A stretch of 64,000 bases of DNA, taken from the NCBI GenBank assembly GCA_031772625.1, contig CM062814.1:368537781-368601780 (forward strand). The letters are read 5' to 3'. How positions within the stretch are numbered: position 1 is the stretch's first letter; each line of letters starts with the position of its first letter. The position numbers and the translations under genes are program-made. This document shows, piece by piece, positions 46,980 through 58,553 of this stretch. This DNA is from Pinus tabuliformis (taxonomy: Eukaryota; Streptophyta; Pinopsida; Pinales; Pinaceae). A model generated the notes under the pieces. That model ran no database searches. It worked only from the letters and a program-made list of their open reading frames with translations, and was not told the origin of the DNA.

Positions 46980-47222
46980 CTCGCCTTTTTTTGCTTATTG
47001 TTTTTTTTTTTTTTTTTTTTGAAAGATAACAGGGGCGCCTCAATGAGGTTTTCACCCTTGCCATCTGCCTTAAGCGCCTCAGAGAGGTTTTCACTCAAGG
47101 ATCTTTTTTTTTTTTTTTTTTTGAAAGACAATAGGGGCAGCTCAATGAGGTTTTCACCCCTACCACCTGCCTTGGGAGCCTCAGAAAGGTTTTCACCCAA
47201 GGATCTTTTTTTTTTTTTTTTT
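46980..47222 (-). repeat. Tandem cassettes of about 113 bp each ending in long A-runs
   Basis: In element sense two cassettes (about 47105-47204 and 46995-47100) each read GATCCTTG then GTGAAAACC, CTCATTGAG and CTTTCAAAAA, ending in 18-22 A. A third A-run precedes the first. All of this stays in one minus-strand frame (47242-46964) with repeated GENLSE and GENLIE words and poly-Lys runs, in a different frame from pol. Confidence 0.85.
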
Positions 47223-47229
47223 AGATCTT

Positions 47230-49945
47230 TCAGGGTATGCACAAAGCAGAGGCAGAACCCTTCTCTATGACCAACACTGATTTCTCCATAGTTTTGATGA
47301 ACTCTTGTCTTGAGAGAGGTTTCCTGTAGATCTTCAATCGATGCCCATTGACAAGCATGGGGATGGCTTCCTCATCAATGGTTCGAATAAGAACAGATCC
47401 ATTATCATGGCATTTTTCCACTGCATATGGTCCTAGCCATCTGGTTCTCAGCGTCCCCTTGAAATCTTTGTACCTGGAGTCATACAACAAGGCCCAATCT
47501 CCCGGCTGGAATTGCTTGTCATGGAGGTGTTGGTCATGCCACACCTTTCTCTGAAGTTGAACCACTTCTGAGTGAAGGAGGGCCTGCATCCGGTGCTCGT
47601 CTAGTCCATTCAGCTGCAATAACCTTTCTTGTTGTGCATGGCTGAGATCTAGATCTAGTTGAGCTGCCATCCTCAAAGTGTTGTATTCAAACTCAATGGA
47701 CAGCAAAGCTTTCTTCCCATAGACCAGCTCATAAGGTGTGAAGCCGGTGGTGGTCTTCCAGGTGGTGTTGTAAGCCCATGTGGCCTCAACCAGGCGATCT
47801 GCCCAATCTTTCCTACTGCTGCTCACCACCTTAGTCAAAATCCCTTCCAATGTTCTGTTGGTGACTTCCACTTGCCCATTTGCCTGTGGATGATAGGGGG
47901 TGGAAGTCCTATGCTTGATCTTGTGGTGAGCTAGTAGGTCTTCAATCAAGTTGGATGTGAACTGGCTCCCTTGATCAGTGACCAGCTCTCTTGGGTAGCC
48001 AAATTTGTAGAAGATGTTCTCCCTTAAGAACTCAGCCACCTTTTCTTCTGTTGCTGCCTTGATTGCTTTAGTCTCTGCCCACTTTGTCAGGTAGTCAGTG
48101 CACACAATGATGTAAGACCTTTGCCTCGAAGGAGGGTTGATTGGACCCACAAAATCCATACCCCACTTCTCAAATGGCTCAAGAGTCACTTGAGGTTGGA
48201 GAGGCATCTCATCCCTTGGAGTCGGTTTCCCCATTCTTTGGCATCGGTCACATTGGCTGATATATCTTCTGACATCTTGATGAAGTGTGGGCCAATAGTA
48301 GCCTGCCTGCAGGATTTTGAAGGCAGTCCTCTTTGCTGCAAAATGTCCTCCACAAGGCCCATCATGACAGGTGAGGAGGATATCAAAGACTTCCTCCTCC
48401 CTTACACAATGCCTTAAGATCTGATCAGGGACAAGCTTGAACAGATTGCCCCCGATCCAAGTAAATGAGGCACTTTTTCTGATGATTCTGCTCTTCTCCC
48501 TTGAAGATAGGTGCGTCGGGAACTGTGCTGAAACAAGGTAGTTTGCTATATCAGCAAACCATGGAGAGAGTACTGAGATAGCAAACAGATGTTCATCGGG
48601 CATCTGGTCATCCACTGTTCCCTCCTCATCTGCAGACAAATCCAATCTAGATAAAAAGTCAGCAACAACATTTTCTTTACCTGGTTTGTCAACAATGGTC
48701 AAATCAAACTGCTGCAACAAAAGTAACCATATAATAATATGAGCATTCACATCTGGTTTATTCATTAAATATCTAATTGCAGCATGATCCGTATGTACAA
48801 AGGTTTGATAGCCAGTAATATAATGTCGGAACTTGTTCAATGCATGGACCACAGCCAAGAATTCTTTCTCGGTTACAGTGTAATTCAGTTCAGCTTTGGA
48901 TAAGTTTTTGCTAACAAAGTAAATTGCATATGGAAGTTTTTGTTCAACTTGTCCTAAAGCTGCCCCTATGGCTTTGTTCGAGGCATCAGTGTGGATGTGG
49001 AAAGGTAGGGCCCAGTTTGGACCTCTCAGGATTGGGGCTGACACCAACTTGTCCTTTAATTCATTCAACGCCCTCTGACAATCGTCAGTCCATTTAAACT
49101 CCACATCTTTTGCCAACAGGCCAAACAATGGCGAGGCTAGCTTGCTGAAGTCTTTAATGAATCTCCGGTAATACCCTGCTAACCCTAAGAAACTCCGGAC
49201 ATCCCTTACCTTTTGGGGAGGTGGAACCTTCTTGATGAGAGCAATTTTGTTAGGATCCACTTGAAACCCTTGGCAAGAAATGGTATGGCCCAACACGGTC
49301 CCTTCAGTCATCAGGAATTCACATTTTTCAGGACTAAGGGACAGGTTCATCTCAATGCATTTGGTTAGGACCTTTCCCAGATTGGACAATGCTTCCTGGA
49401 AGTTGGACCCATAAGGAGTGAAGTCATCCATATAGATTTCCACCGCATCATGGACCAGCTCCGAGAAGATGCTCAAGACAGCTCTCTGGAAGGTAGCAGG
49501 AGCATTGCATAGCCCAAAGGGGAGAACTCGGTAGGCAAAGGTACCCCAAGGACAAGTGAAGGTGGTCTTATCTTGGTCTTCCGGGTTGATTTGGATTTGG
49601 TTGTACCCGTTAAACCCATCCAGGAAAGAGAAGAACTTCTTTCCTGCCAGTCCATCCAACACTTGATCTATGAAAGGTAGGGGGAAATGGTCTTTCTTGG
49701 TAGCTTTAGTTCAGTTCTCGGTAGTCCACACAGATTCTCTACTTCCCATTTTTTTTGGGAACCAACACCAGAGGGGACACCCATTCACTATCTGAGATGG
49801 GGTAAATGAATCCGGCATCCAACAGTTTTTGCAATTCTCCCTTGACAATGTCCTTAAGGGCTGGATTCATTCGCCTCTGAGGTTGCCTAACTGGTTTACA
49901 ATCCTCTTTGATGTATATATGATGGGTACAGACCGAAGGATGGAC
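47230..49945 (-). pseudogene. gypsy pol: reverse transcriptase, RNase H, integrase
   Basis: Reverse transcriptase begins near 49900 (KLLDAGFIYPISDSEWVSPL) in the frame of protease. A TAG at 49739-49741 replaces Trp in the NGKWRICVDYREL motif, and a one-base shift near 49710 moves to the frame used from 49662 to 47230. YMDD is at 49423-49434. RNase H (HTDASNKAIGAAL, TEKEFLAVVHAL, HTDHAAIRYL) and an HHCC-type integrase follow (GGHFAAKRTAFKIL, CDRCQRMG). The DDE core has MDFVGP, TDQGSQF and NGQVEVTNRTLE. A GPY-type C-terminus (TRWLGPYAV) ends before 47230. Over 800 codons remain open, so the lesions are few and recent. Confidence 0.93.
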
Positions 49946-52606
49946 TCATTTCATCTCCTTATAGCTCCAAGCAAAAGCATCTAGATGGCTGGCCAACAGG
50001 CTACACAGCTCCTTTTCCTGGGAAGGAGATAGGGAGGAGCTGATCTTTAACGTTCTCTCAGGGCCGAACTCCACATTCTTGACTCTGGGAGTGACGGGGT
50101 TGGTGGCACAAAGGTCCACTAAGGCGCTGGCTTGGGCGTCCTCCACCAATTTCTCTAAGGATAGTGCACTGGAAGGTGGATTCTGGATCAAAGTCTCAAT
50201 CAAGTCATCCTCGGTTGGGGGGTCTCTTCTAGTGGTATCTAGGGTGCACAAAGGTGTTGAGTACACCTCATCCTCTTCTCCTTCCTTCAACCATAGTGGT
50301 AAGTCATGCTCTAAGGAGGGTTGGGCAGGAGGGTATAGGACTAGCTGCTTGGACATAGGACCGTTTTTGATGGTCATGTTTCCTGCACGGCAACTTATGT
50401 AAGCATCTGCAGTGGCTAACCAAGGCCTTCCCAAAATAAGAGGATATCCAGTAAGCTTTGCCTTGGGTTGCAGAACCAAGAAATCTGCAGGGTATTCCCA
50501 AGAGTCGACAGAGACCAAGACATCCTCCACAATCCCTTCGGGAGTCACAGTGGAGCGATCTGCTAGTTGCAGTACTGTCGAGGTCTTCCTCAAGGAACCC
50601 TGAAGATTGAGTTTGAGCATGGTATCCCTGGTCATCACATTAATGGCAACCCCCAGATCAATCAAGGTGTGAGGTATGATGGTGCCATTGATGTGGACAT
50701 ATACTACAGGACTCCCAGGATCTATGTACTTTGGGCAGATGACTTGTCCTAACATAAGGTCAGACAGTTGTCCTAAGACATTGATGGTTGAAGCATCTCT
50801 CTTTCGCCTGCCTGGGTGTTTGAAACACTTTTCCTTAACCAGTTTGTTGTATATTGGCACATCCTTGATGGCTTGGAGAAGTGGTATTTTCACACACAAC
50901 TACTTGAGCTCTCCCATAAGCTCATCCTCCTCTGGGTTGGGTTGTGTGGTGGCTGTTAGTCTCTCAGGAAAGGGTGGAACAGCCTTTGGTTCACTTTCCT
51001 GTTTGTCCTCCTCGTCCTCTGGGGGAGGAGGTTGGCGATCCGGAAGAGTCTTTCCAGATCGAAGATTGATCTCCTGGATCTCCACAGCATAGGTAGGGCA
51101 TGATGTTTCCCCAGTGTATACCTGCTGGGCCTGTCTATTGTTGGGGTTTGGGTTCGGTTGAGAAGGCATTTGAGGTTGCCTCGGAGGAGCAGGAGGTAAT
51201 GGTTGAGGTTGAACTAGTGGTGGAGGCAAAATGGCGGGAGGAGTGTTGTACTGGGGCCTCCACCCCGACTGAGGTGCATTCCACTGAGGCTGTGGCTGGG
51301 CATGTGAATGATATGAATGAGTAGTGGGTTGAGTAGGGTACTGAGGTGGATAAGACCATGGAGGAGGCATAGACCAGGAAGGATGAGCAGGGGGACCCCA
51401 GGAAGGCATAGGAGTCGATTGGTTGGGGCTGTAATAAGCTTGGGGTGCCCCTTGCATCCCCTACTGGTAAGGTCTAGGTCCTTGTGGCCTCCTTTGGTTG
51501 AGGAAATAGAGAGGTTCAGTGGGAGCTTCTGTCCCTTGGTACATAGCTTTAAGCCCAGGTAAGGTTGGACATTGATTTGTGGGATGGTCCTCCTCACAAA
51601 CGAAGCACACTTCGACCGAATGCAATGGGCATTCGTTCTTAGGGTGTCTCCTTGTACATCTAGGGTAGAAGATAGCCAAGGCCCTCTCAGCTTCTTCCTT
51701 CTTCTGCTGGATCCTGAATGTGTCCAGTTGCATGGCGATGGTCTGTCTCACCTCACTCTTAAGATCTTCTAATTGATTTGCAAACTCATGCTTGGAGAAA
51801 GGAATACCAGCTGAGAGAAGGTTTCCTCTACCTCGTTTCCGGGCTGCCCTAGAGTGGTTTCTGAACACAGTCTTGATGTCCTCATAAGGCAGCTGGTAAA
51901 TATCTCCCCCAGCTAACATGTGAAGGGTATCTAAAAGGTCTTCAGGGACTCCTCGGAGCAGGACCAACTTGAGGGATTCAGGGTCAAGTGTGCACCTGGC
52001 CCGCTTATAGCTAAGTTGGAACCTCTCCTCATAATCCTCTAAGGACTCATCATTTCCCATGGTCATCCGAAAGATTTCTCCCTTGGTTTCCTTGGACCTA
52101 CAGTAGTCCCGATATTTGGTATTGAAAGCTTGCTGCATCTGAGCCCAAGTGGTGATACTATTCCCAGATAAGCCCATGAACCAGCGTAATGCTGCATCCT
52201 TAAGAGTTGAAGGGAAGAGTTTCAGCTTCTGCTCATCTTCAGTATAGTCATAGGTTCTACAAAGGACAACAAACTCAAAAAGGAAGGTATCAGGATCTTC
52301 AGTAGTCAGTCCATGGAAGTGAGGCAGAGCGGAGGGACTAATGTTTTTCATTTTCATGTCTCCATTGGTTTCTCGGATGGGGAAGGCACCTTCTATTCCC
52401 TCATCTTCTCCTCTATTGTCAGCCATAGCTTCAGATGGGATGGTCTCTAATTCTTCTTCTGCTATAGGATCTTCGTATATCTCAGGAGGTTCACTTATAG
52501 GTTCTTCTGGATCACCGTCACCGAAGAAGAGAGAAGGGTGACTCAGTGATGTGGTGGGGGTGTTGGGTAGGAATTTGCCTGTTTTATCTCGATTCCTACG
52601 AGGCAT
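49946..52606 (-). pseudogene. gypsy gag and protease (in-frame stops)
   Basis: One frame from MPRRNRDKTGKF at 52606. The Gag capsid domain includes ALRWFMGLSGNSITTW, the TKYRDYCRSKETKGE region and ESLEDYEERF. A Cys/His cluster (CTRRHPKNECPLH, CFVCEEDHPTNQC) follows near 51650-51580. A TAG at 51461-51463 leads into a Pro/Gln-rich linker, then a TAG at 50900-50902. The protease part has LIDLGVAINVM (a DSG-like site reading DLG, as in Athila relatives) and LILGRPWLATADAYI. A TGA at 49946-49948 separates it from reverse transcriptase. Since the frame is unbroken apart from stops, Gag and Pol were probably made as one polyprotein. Confidence 0.9.
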
Positions 52607-52967
52607 GAAATGGAAAGACTTTTTGATTGCTTTTGTTTTTTTTTCTTTGGTACCTGCAAAACTGAAACAGATTGATCTACAACTAACTATCTTGCTGAAA
52701 TAAAAATGCAGAATTGAAATGAAAGCAGGAAAGGACTAATCTACTTTGCTGAAATGGAATTGCAGGAATGGAAATGCTAGTCTACGCTTGCAGAATTGAA
52801 ATGCTAATCTATGTTTGCAAAATTGAAATTGCGGAATTGAAATGCTAATATATGAAAGCAGGAAATGTCTATGCTACTTTTGCAGAATGGAAATGAAATA
52901 AACTACTTGGCAGAAGGCGAGAGTAAGAAAACAGAAGAAAAGCAACAATTACTAATACTCTGACGCT

Positions 52968-52985
52968 TCCCCGGCAACGGCGCCA
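52968..52985 (-). promoter_or_regulatory. Primer-binding site (tRNA-Asp)
   Basis: TGGCGCCGTTGCCGGGGA on the minus strand, six bases inside the 5' LTR, is complementary to the 3' end of plant tRNA-Asp including CCA. Confidence 0.9.
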
Positions 52986-52991
52986 AAAAGA

Positions 52992-55081
52992 TGGTGGGCT
53001 CCAGTATTGTAGCAATAATGCTACAACTCCTGGAGCTTCCTTCTCTAATTTTATCAACCCGGTAGTTCGTAACAAACTTGGAAGCGAAGGTGCTGTATGC
53101 ACAAGTACTAGCTCTTGTCGCAGCTGTCACTTGGTCAGCTGGCACAAGTCTGCTAGGGCTCAAGCCAACTTCTATATGTTCTCAGAAGAAGCTTTCTAAA
53201 TGATGAACGAAGGCTATCTCAAAGGAGATTAACCTATTTTGCAAGAATGAACTGAAAGCCAACCAAACATGGAAACCCTAGTAAACCCTAATCTGACTAG
53301 CTTAATCCTTATGATGCAATGGTGGGAATGCAACTTCCAGAAATGATGCCGTTACTTCTAGTGAGATGAGATGCATGCATTTAAACTACTTCCATTGAAG
53401 AGAACACATTTTTGTATTTTTTCTCAAGTGGGTGGAGTCATTATGATTGTGCTTCCTACTGGGTCTTGACTGTGCAGGGGTAGTTCAAAGGGGAGGAAGG
53501 CTTGGGAAAGGTCAGGAGGACTCTGAGAGGTTCCAGGGGATCCTTCACATCATTCCACAGAAGTTCACAACGTTCAGGTGCTTGGCAACCGTGTTTGCAG
53601 GCTTCTACAGGATGTCTGCAGGGGATCCTACAGGAAGCTCGGGATTTCTACAGGAAGTCTGCTAACTTCTACAGGATGTTCTGCAGTCGGAGTTTTGGGT
53701 GATGGAGGAGTGAAGGAGCTGTATGGGTGGATAGGTAAGATGACAGAGGAGCTTGTGATGGCCTATGGACAGAGAGATGAGATGGGGAAGATGTGTGTAA
53801 AGCTGGTTGGTCTAGAGGAGGGTAGTAGTAGTAGAAGGTCAAAAAGATTGAGCAACGTGGACGGTAGAAGGGTTGGAAGGCAAATGAGCTGAACAGAGGA
53901 TGAGTAGGTGGCTTAGGCACAGTTTAGAAGGATAAGAACACGATGAAGTGGTGCTGCGCAGTGTAAATGAAACAAATCACCCTTATCTTGCATGTAAACG
54001 AAAGTTCACCAACCTATTCTAACTGTTTTATTAGGAATCAAAGAACAGCAATGTAAGTTGAAGGGAAACCATGCATGATGCTGAACTAAAGAGTCATTAC
54101 TCAAGATATAATCGTATGGACAATTCTTCAACCGAAAACATTACATCAATACTTGCATGCATATGTTAAAACAGTGTTTTTGGCAGTTGGCACGGTCTAC
54201 ACTTTCGGTCCCCAAAAAGAGGTGAAAGTGAGCATGCATTCAACCCCTTTTTTTGAACTCAACGTAACTTCAATCTCCCTACGCTAATTCTGAACTACTG
54301 AAACAACTACATTCATGAAACTAACCTACATAACCAAACCGAAACAGTCAACTCAGCAAACTGTGTTTTCCAAGTGCATGTAAAGGAAAGAAATGCAATG
54401 ATAAAAGAAAGACAAGTAACAATACAAAGAAAAGGAGGTATATTGCTCTTAGGTTGGGCCCTAACCTGAGAGCTATAGCTCCTCTAAGAACTCAGAATTG
54501 AATCCAAATCTGCCTGCCTTTTATTAAAAGATCATAATCATGAGTCTAACAACATGCCAAAATTGGCTTACAAAGAGCAAAAACAGAGCTACAGCCCGTG
54601 ATTCAAAATCTACAACAAAGGTTCAAGAGTCTTCATCGAAGGCTACAGCCTCAATATTTATACATGATGAGGGCCAAGCTGGCCTCCTCAATTAGTGGGG
54701 CTTGGCTGTCCAACTAAAAGTAAACTGTTGTTCCTGTAGAATCCGTTGGCTGCCTTCTAGCTCGGTGGTGATAGCTGTTGGAGCTCGGAGTTGGGGTGGA
54801 GATCACGAGGAAGGTCATTCAAGGCTGTGGACAACCTCCCTATAAACCCGCAATGCCACCTTGGCTGTCTCCTTGTCCTCATTTGTGTGGTCTTTGCTCC
54901 ATTTAATGTCAAAAAACCTGAAATCATCATGTATTAGCCACATAGGCATAATGACTGCCCTTCTTCCTACAAATAACACGAATATACTAAGAAATGATGC
55001 ATAAGTGATAAAAAATGAAGGGTTGAGCAAGGTAAGTAGGCCAAATGAGCCCAAATTGTTATAAAAAATTGGGGCTCATCA
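52992..55081 (-). repeat. 5' LTR of the gypsy element
   Basis: Partner of 40322-42412. It carries the same four TTCTACAGGA-type words (53600-53680) and one TTCCTGTAGAA near 54732. Confidence 0.95.
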
Positions 55082-55146
55082 GGACGTGTGGGAGTACCTT
55101 AAAATTTTAGAGAAATTTCGGGGGTGCGGGGAGACGTCGAGCTACA
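55082..55146. repeat. 102-bp minisatellite, right part
   Basis: GGACGTGTGGGAGTACC, AAATTTTAGAGAAATTT and GTGCGGGGAGACGTCGAG continue the unit interrupted at 40321. The first five bases are the target-site duplication. Confidence 0.85.
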
Positions 55147-55828
55147 TATATATAATTCAAGTTCATATTAGTTGTTAATTGTTTAATAACGAAAGCATAA
55201 ATATTAAATAGACAATTGAATCATTGATCTATCCTCATCATTCATTTTAACACGTACGTCATTCATATAACATACTCATTATTCAATTATTCATACATAC
55301 CATGACATTGGATAAAATAAAAATAAAAATCAATAATGAAATATTCAAATACATTGATTCATATCATTCATCATTCAATGATTCATAATTCTACAATCTA
55401 CATTGATTTAAAAATTAAATGCATCATTTATCATTCTAGAATCTAAATTGAAAGCAAAACATAGTAGTATATTTTGAAAGTTTGAAGATTACATTTATAT
55501 AATTAAAAGTTTCAAACTCAAAAATAGCTAAGAGTGGAGTGAAGTCATCAATATGTAGTGTCACAACTCAAATTAAAACTGAAAAGTAAAAATGGATAAT
55601 GAGCATTGAAAATAAAATGATAAGCCAGCATCAAGGACTTAATCTCAATGATTAGTCCTCTACATCCATCTGCTACATGAAGTCATCAGGACCATCACTG
55701 GGAATGTCAGTGTCTGAGTCAGAGTCACTCTCTTGAGTAACCAAAGAAACTCCAACCAAACCATGTTGCAGCTCATTTGGTCCATTTGCATCATCTATCT
55801 ATGCACTATCCTCTGGATTAACATCCCA
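55147..55828. other. AT-rich DNA without recognised genes
   Basis: CATT/ATTCAT-rich sequence from 55240 to 55440, then the 3' flank of the hAT gene; an acidic frame near 55660-55800 on the minus strand may be part of its tail. Confidence 0.5.
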
Positions 55829-58129
55829 TCATGTTGCCGGTCTTTTCCGATACTCTACTGTCTTCCTATGTGCAAGACGTGGAGAACTGTGCACTGCAAC
55901 TAGCTTCTTTGCTCTCCTAGAGGAAACTCTATTCCTCTTGATAGAGTGGCTGAAGCTATTTGTGGACCAATTCCTGTATGTTGCAGAGGAACTAGCAATC
56001 TTAGACAATAAGCAAATAGCAAGTTGTTGGATCTCTTTAGTATCATCCCCATGCATGGTCCACCAACTAATGGGGTCAGTATGGCCTAAATAATTTTTAT
56101 CTTCCCTTGCATAATGCTTGTTGAAGGGACCACTGAGACTTGCAAATTGCATCCATTGTCTCCTAATTGTTCTCCCTTCTTCTGAACTATACATATTTGT
56201 AATGGAAGCTTGAAATCCCTTTTTGACCTCTAGATCTTCAATGGGAAGAATGCTACGAGTCCTTGCCACATAGCATTTTAGGTTGAGTGCATATGCTGCC
56301 ATTTCCAAGGGTGTATTCATTCGATCCTACCTACACTGTATAATGGGTCAAATTCGGGTTATATAGATCTCTAAGGAAGGATCTTTCTCACGAACGGCCA
56401 CCCTTACTTGATCCAACAAACTATCAAAAGTCTCATATATTTCTCCAAGAGTAGGAGAATCTTTGTCAGTGTAGCGAATGAACTCAACTATAGGATGTAA
56501 AAGTGACACCAAATAACCAAAATTTGTCCACCAATTATTATCCAATAGCTGAATCTTGATTTTCATTCCTTCCTCTGTCTTGGATTCTGCCCATTTGTTC
56601 CAATCTCGAGTCACAAGCATGGCTTACAATGCTGATCGCAACTCCAACATCCTCTCCAATAAAAGAAAATAACTAGCATATCTGGTATCAATAGGCTTGA
56701 GGAATTCTTTCCTCGCATGAGACCTATACATGGCTAAAAAGGTATGGTGATTGCAAATAAACATCTGCACATTTCTTGTATCTGTCACCAAGTTAGTTAC
56801 CCACTCAATTTTTCCTAAGTCTTTCAATGCATTATTGAGCGCATGCACACAATGAAGGGTCCATAAAATATCGCTGAATTTACTTTGAATCATTAATCGT
56901 GTTGATCTACACACTCTTGCATCTGTCACAACCTCTACAACATTTGTAGACCCAACCTCATTTATAGTATCATGAAGAAGCTCAAATTGGAAAGCTGCAT
57001 CTTTGCGTTTTCTAGAACATCAGTGGCTGTAAAAAAAGAGAGGCCCCTCTCGACAAGTAACTATGATTCAGAAACTCTTCGGCAAAATCACATAACCAAT
57101 CTTTTGTCCTGACGATGAACCACACTGGCTGGTTCGAAACGCGTCGACAAAAGATTGGTTATGTGATTTTGCCGAAGAGTTTCTGAACAATGTTATGGAT
57201 CACAGAAGTCTAAATTCCCTAAGTAACTATGATGTTGATAAGTGGATGTTTCGCAATGTTTTTCCACCCATCCATAACGGTAGAACAACCTTCCCTCACC
57301 CATGTCTGCCTCAAATTTTCCTTTTGCACATTAATATTAGTGACTTGTCTTTCTAATATCACTGTCCTCAACTTATGTTCACCTAAGGGCACATATGGGA
57401 TTTCTACTGCTGCAATAGCCTTGACCATCTCCTTGTAGTAAGGAGAATGACTAATATGGAAAGGAATGCCATTGGAAAAAAGAATTTTTCCATTGGCATA
57501 ATCTGTATCATCACGGTTCAACTTACCATACATCCCTATAAGAATTGGTTCCACTTCACAAGAACGAGAACCCTTAGTCCCAACAGGAGATGGTGGATGT
57601 ATATTTTTCATTTGTTTTAATTTACTATTGGAGCTTGTGGCTTCATCAATATTTTGGTGAGCTTGGGCCATGACATTTTTACTTGAGAATGTGCCATTTG
57701 CATTCTCAAGAGCTCTTATTTTTGCAATAAGGTTAATTTTGTACATATATGAACCCCTTTGCTACCTACACCCAAAAGATGCATCTTGATCCAACTATAA
57801 CTCGCAACCTAGGAATGAACACAAACATTTCATTTCCAATGGTGTCTTCCACCTCTTTGTTTCTCTAGTTTTGGTTGAGTTGAAGAGTCAGCGATTTTGG
57901 TAACATATAATAAAATAGGTTTGCTTGGATTAAATGTCCCATTTGCATATTCTACCAATGACTTTGATGGGGTTGTAGCTGCATTGGGAGAAACACTAGT
58001 TGCACTGCTGCCATGGGTTTCATTCATTGTTGATGGGATTTCAGATCCAAGAGGACTTTCTGTTTGAAGATCATAATCACTATCACTGTCAATGGCACTG
58101 TGGTTGCTCATGCTGTTGTAATCAACCAT
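55829..58129 (-). pseudogene. hAT-family transposase (DUF659 type), broken
   Basis: The N-terminal part starts at 58129 with a Ser/Asp-rich region, then KQRGGRHHWK and IKMHLLGVGSKG-like residues in shifted frames, remnants of a BED zinc finger. The DUF659 part includes EGCSTVMDGWKN and HPLINIIVT, where a 153-bp hairpin insertion (57068-57220) follows. VVEVVTDAR, IQSKFSDILWTLHCVHALN and HARKEFLKPIDTRYASYFLLLERML come next. The C-terminal dimerisation domain reads PISWWTMHGD, LAICLLSKIASSSATYRNWSTNSF and RNRVSSRRAKKLV. Several frameshifts and stops (around 57015, 56930, 56622, 56335) make it inactive. Terminal inverted repeats and 8-bp duplications were not identified. Confidence 0.87.
57068..57220. 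mobile_element. 153-bp hairpin insertion with 13-bp flanking duplication
   Basis: AAGTAACTATGAT occurs at 57055-57067 and at 57221-57233, flanking the insert. Inside are two perfect inverted 40-base arms, 57069-57108 and 57146-57185, with a 37-nt loop. The loop includes GGTTCGAAACG, similar to a pol III B box. Removing the insert and one duplication makes the hAT reading frame continuous across the site. It has no A-run and no recognised family. Confidence 0.8.
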
Positions 58130-58553
58130 TTTACACTTGTAACTTGTTGTATTTTAATTTTTTTTTGTTTTTCTACACTGTAGGAAGGGTTTAAAAAAAA
58201 ATTCCCATCATGTAAACTAAAATTTACAATGCAAATCTACTAGAATTAAATTTAAATTATTAAAAATTAAAAACTGAAACATTAGTATACACAAAAAACT
58301 AAATTAAATTACAGTGGACAGTTCATTGTGTTTTCATTAAATTATTAAAAATTTAAAACATTATATAATAGAGTTAAAAAAAAAAATTAAAAACTACAGT
58401 ATTGTTCGTTGTTCATTGTTCAACAAAAAAATGATTTTAAAAACAAAATTGAAAAACTACACTACTGTTCATTGTTCACTGTTCAACAAAAAAAATAATT
58501 TAAAAAAAAATCAATCTTTACCTGGAGGTTAATGGCAACCTGTAGGAGAGAAA
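58130..58553. other. AT-rich DNA with a duplicated segment of about 67 bp
   Basis: AAAAACTACA(G/C)TA, TGTTCATTGTTCA and CAACAAAAAAA are repeated near 58388-58430 and 58454-58495. No gene. Confidence 0.6.

Larger units (their letters stand above)
40322..55081 (-). mobile_element. Ty3/gypsy LTR retrotransposon, Athila-like, 14.8 kb
   Basis: Full-length minus-strand element. LTRs of about 2.09 kb (TGATGARCCCC...CCACCA in element sense) flank, in order: a tRNA-Asp primer site, gag, protease, reverse transcriptase, RNase H and integrase, a repeat-rich segment, a large ORF in the env position, and a G-rich tract. The 5-bp duplication is GGACG on the right and GGATG on the left. An extra ORF after integrase and an Asp-tRNA primer are typical of the Athila branch. 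Coding regions hold several stops and frameshifts, so it is defective, but close similarity of the LTRs implies modest age. It interrupts a minisatellite. Confidence 0.92.

Noticed and set aside
57055..57233. The 40-base arms as the terminal inverted repeats of the hAT element itself
   Set aside because: They lie inside the transposase coding region and are flanked by a 13-bp, not 8-bp, duplication.
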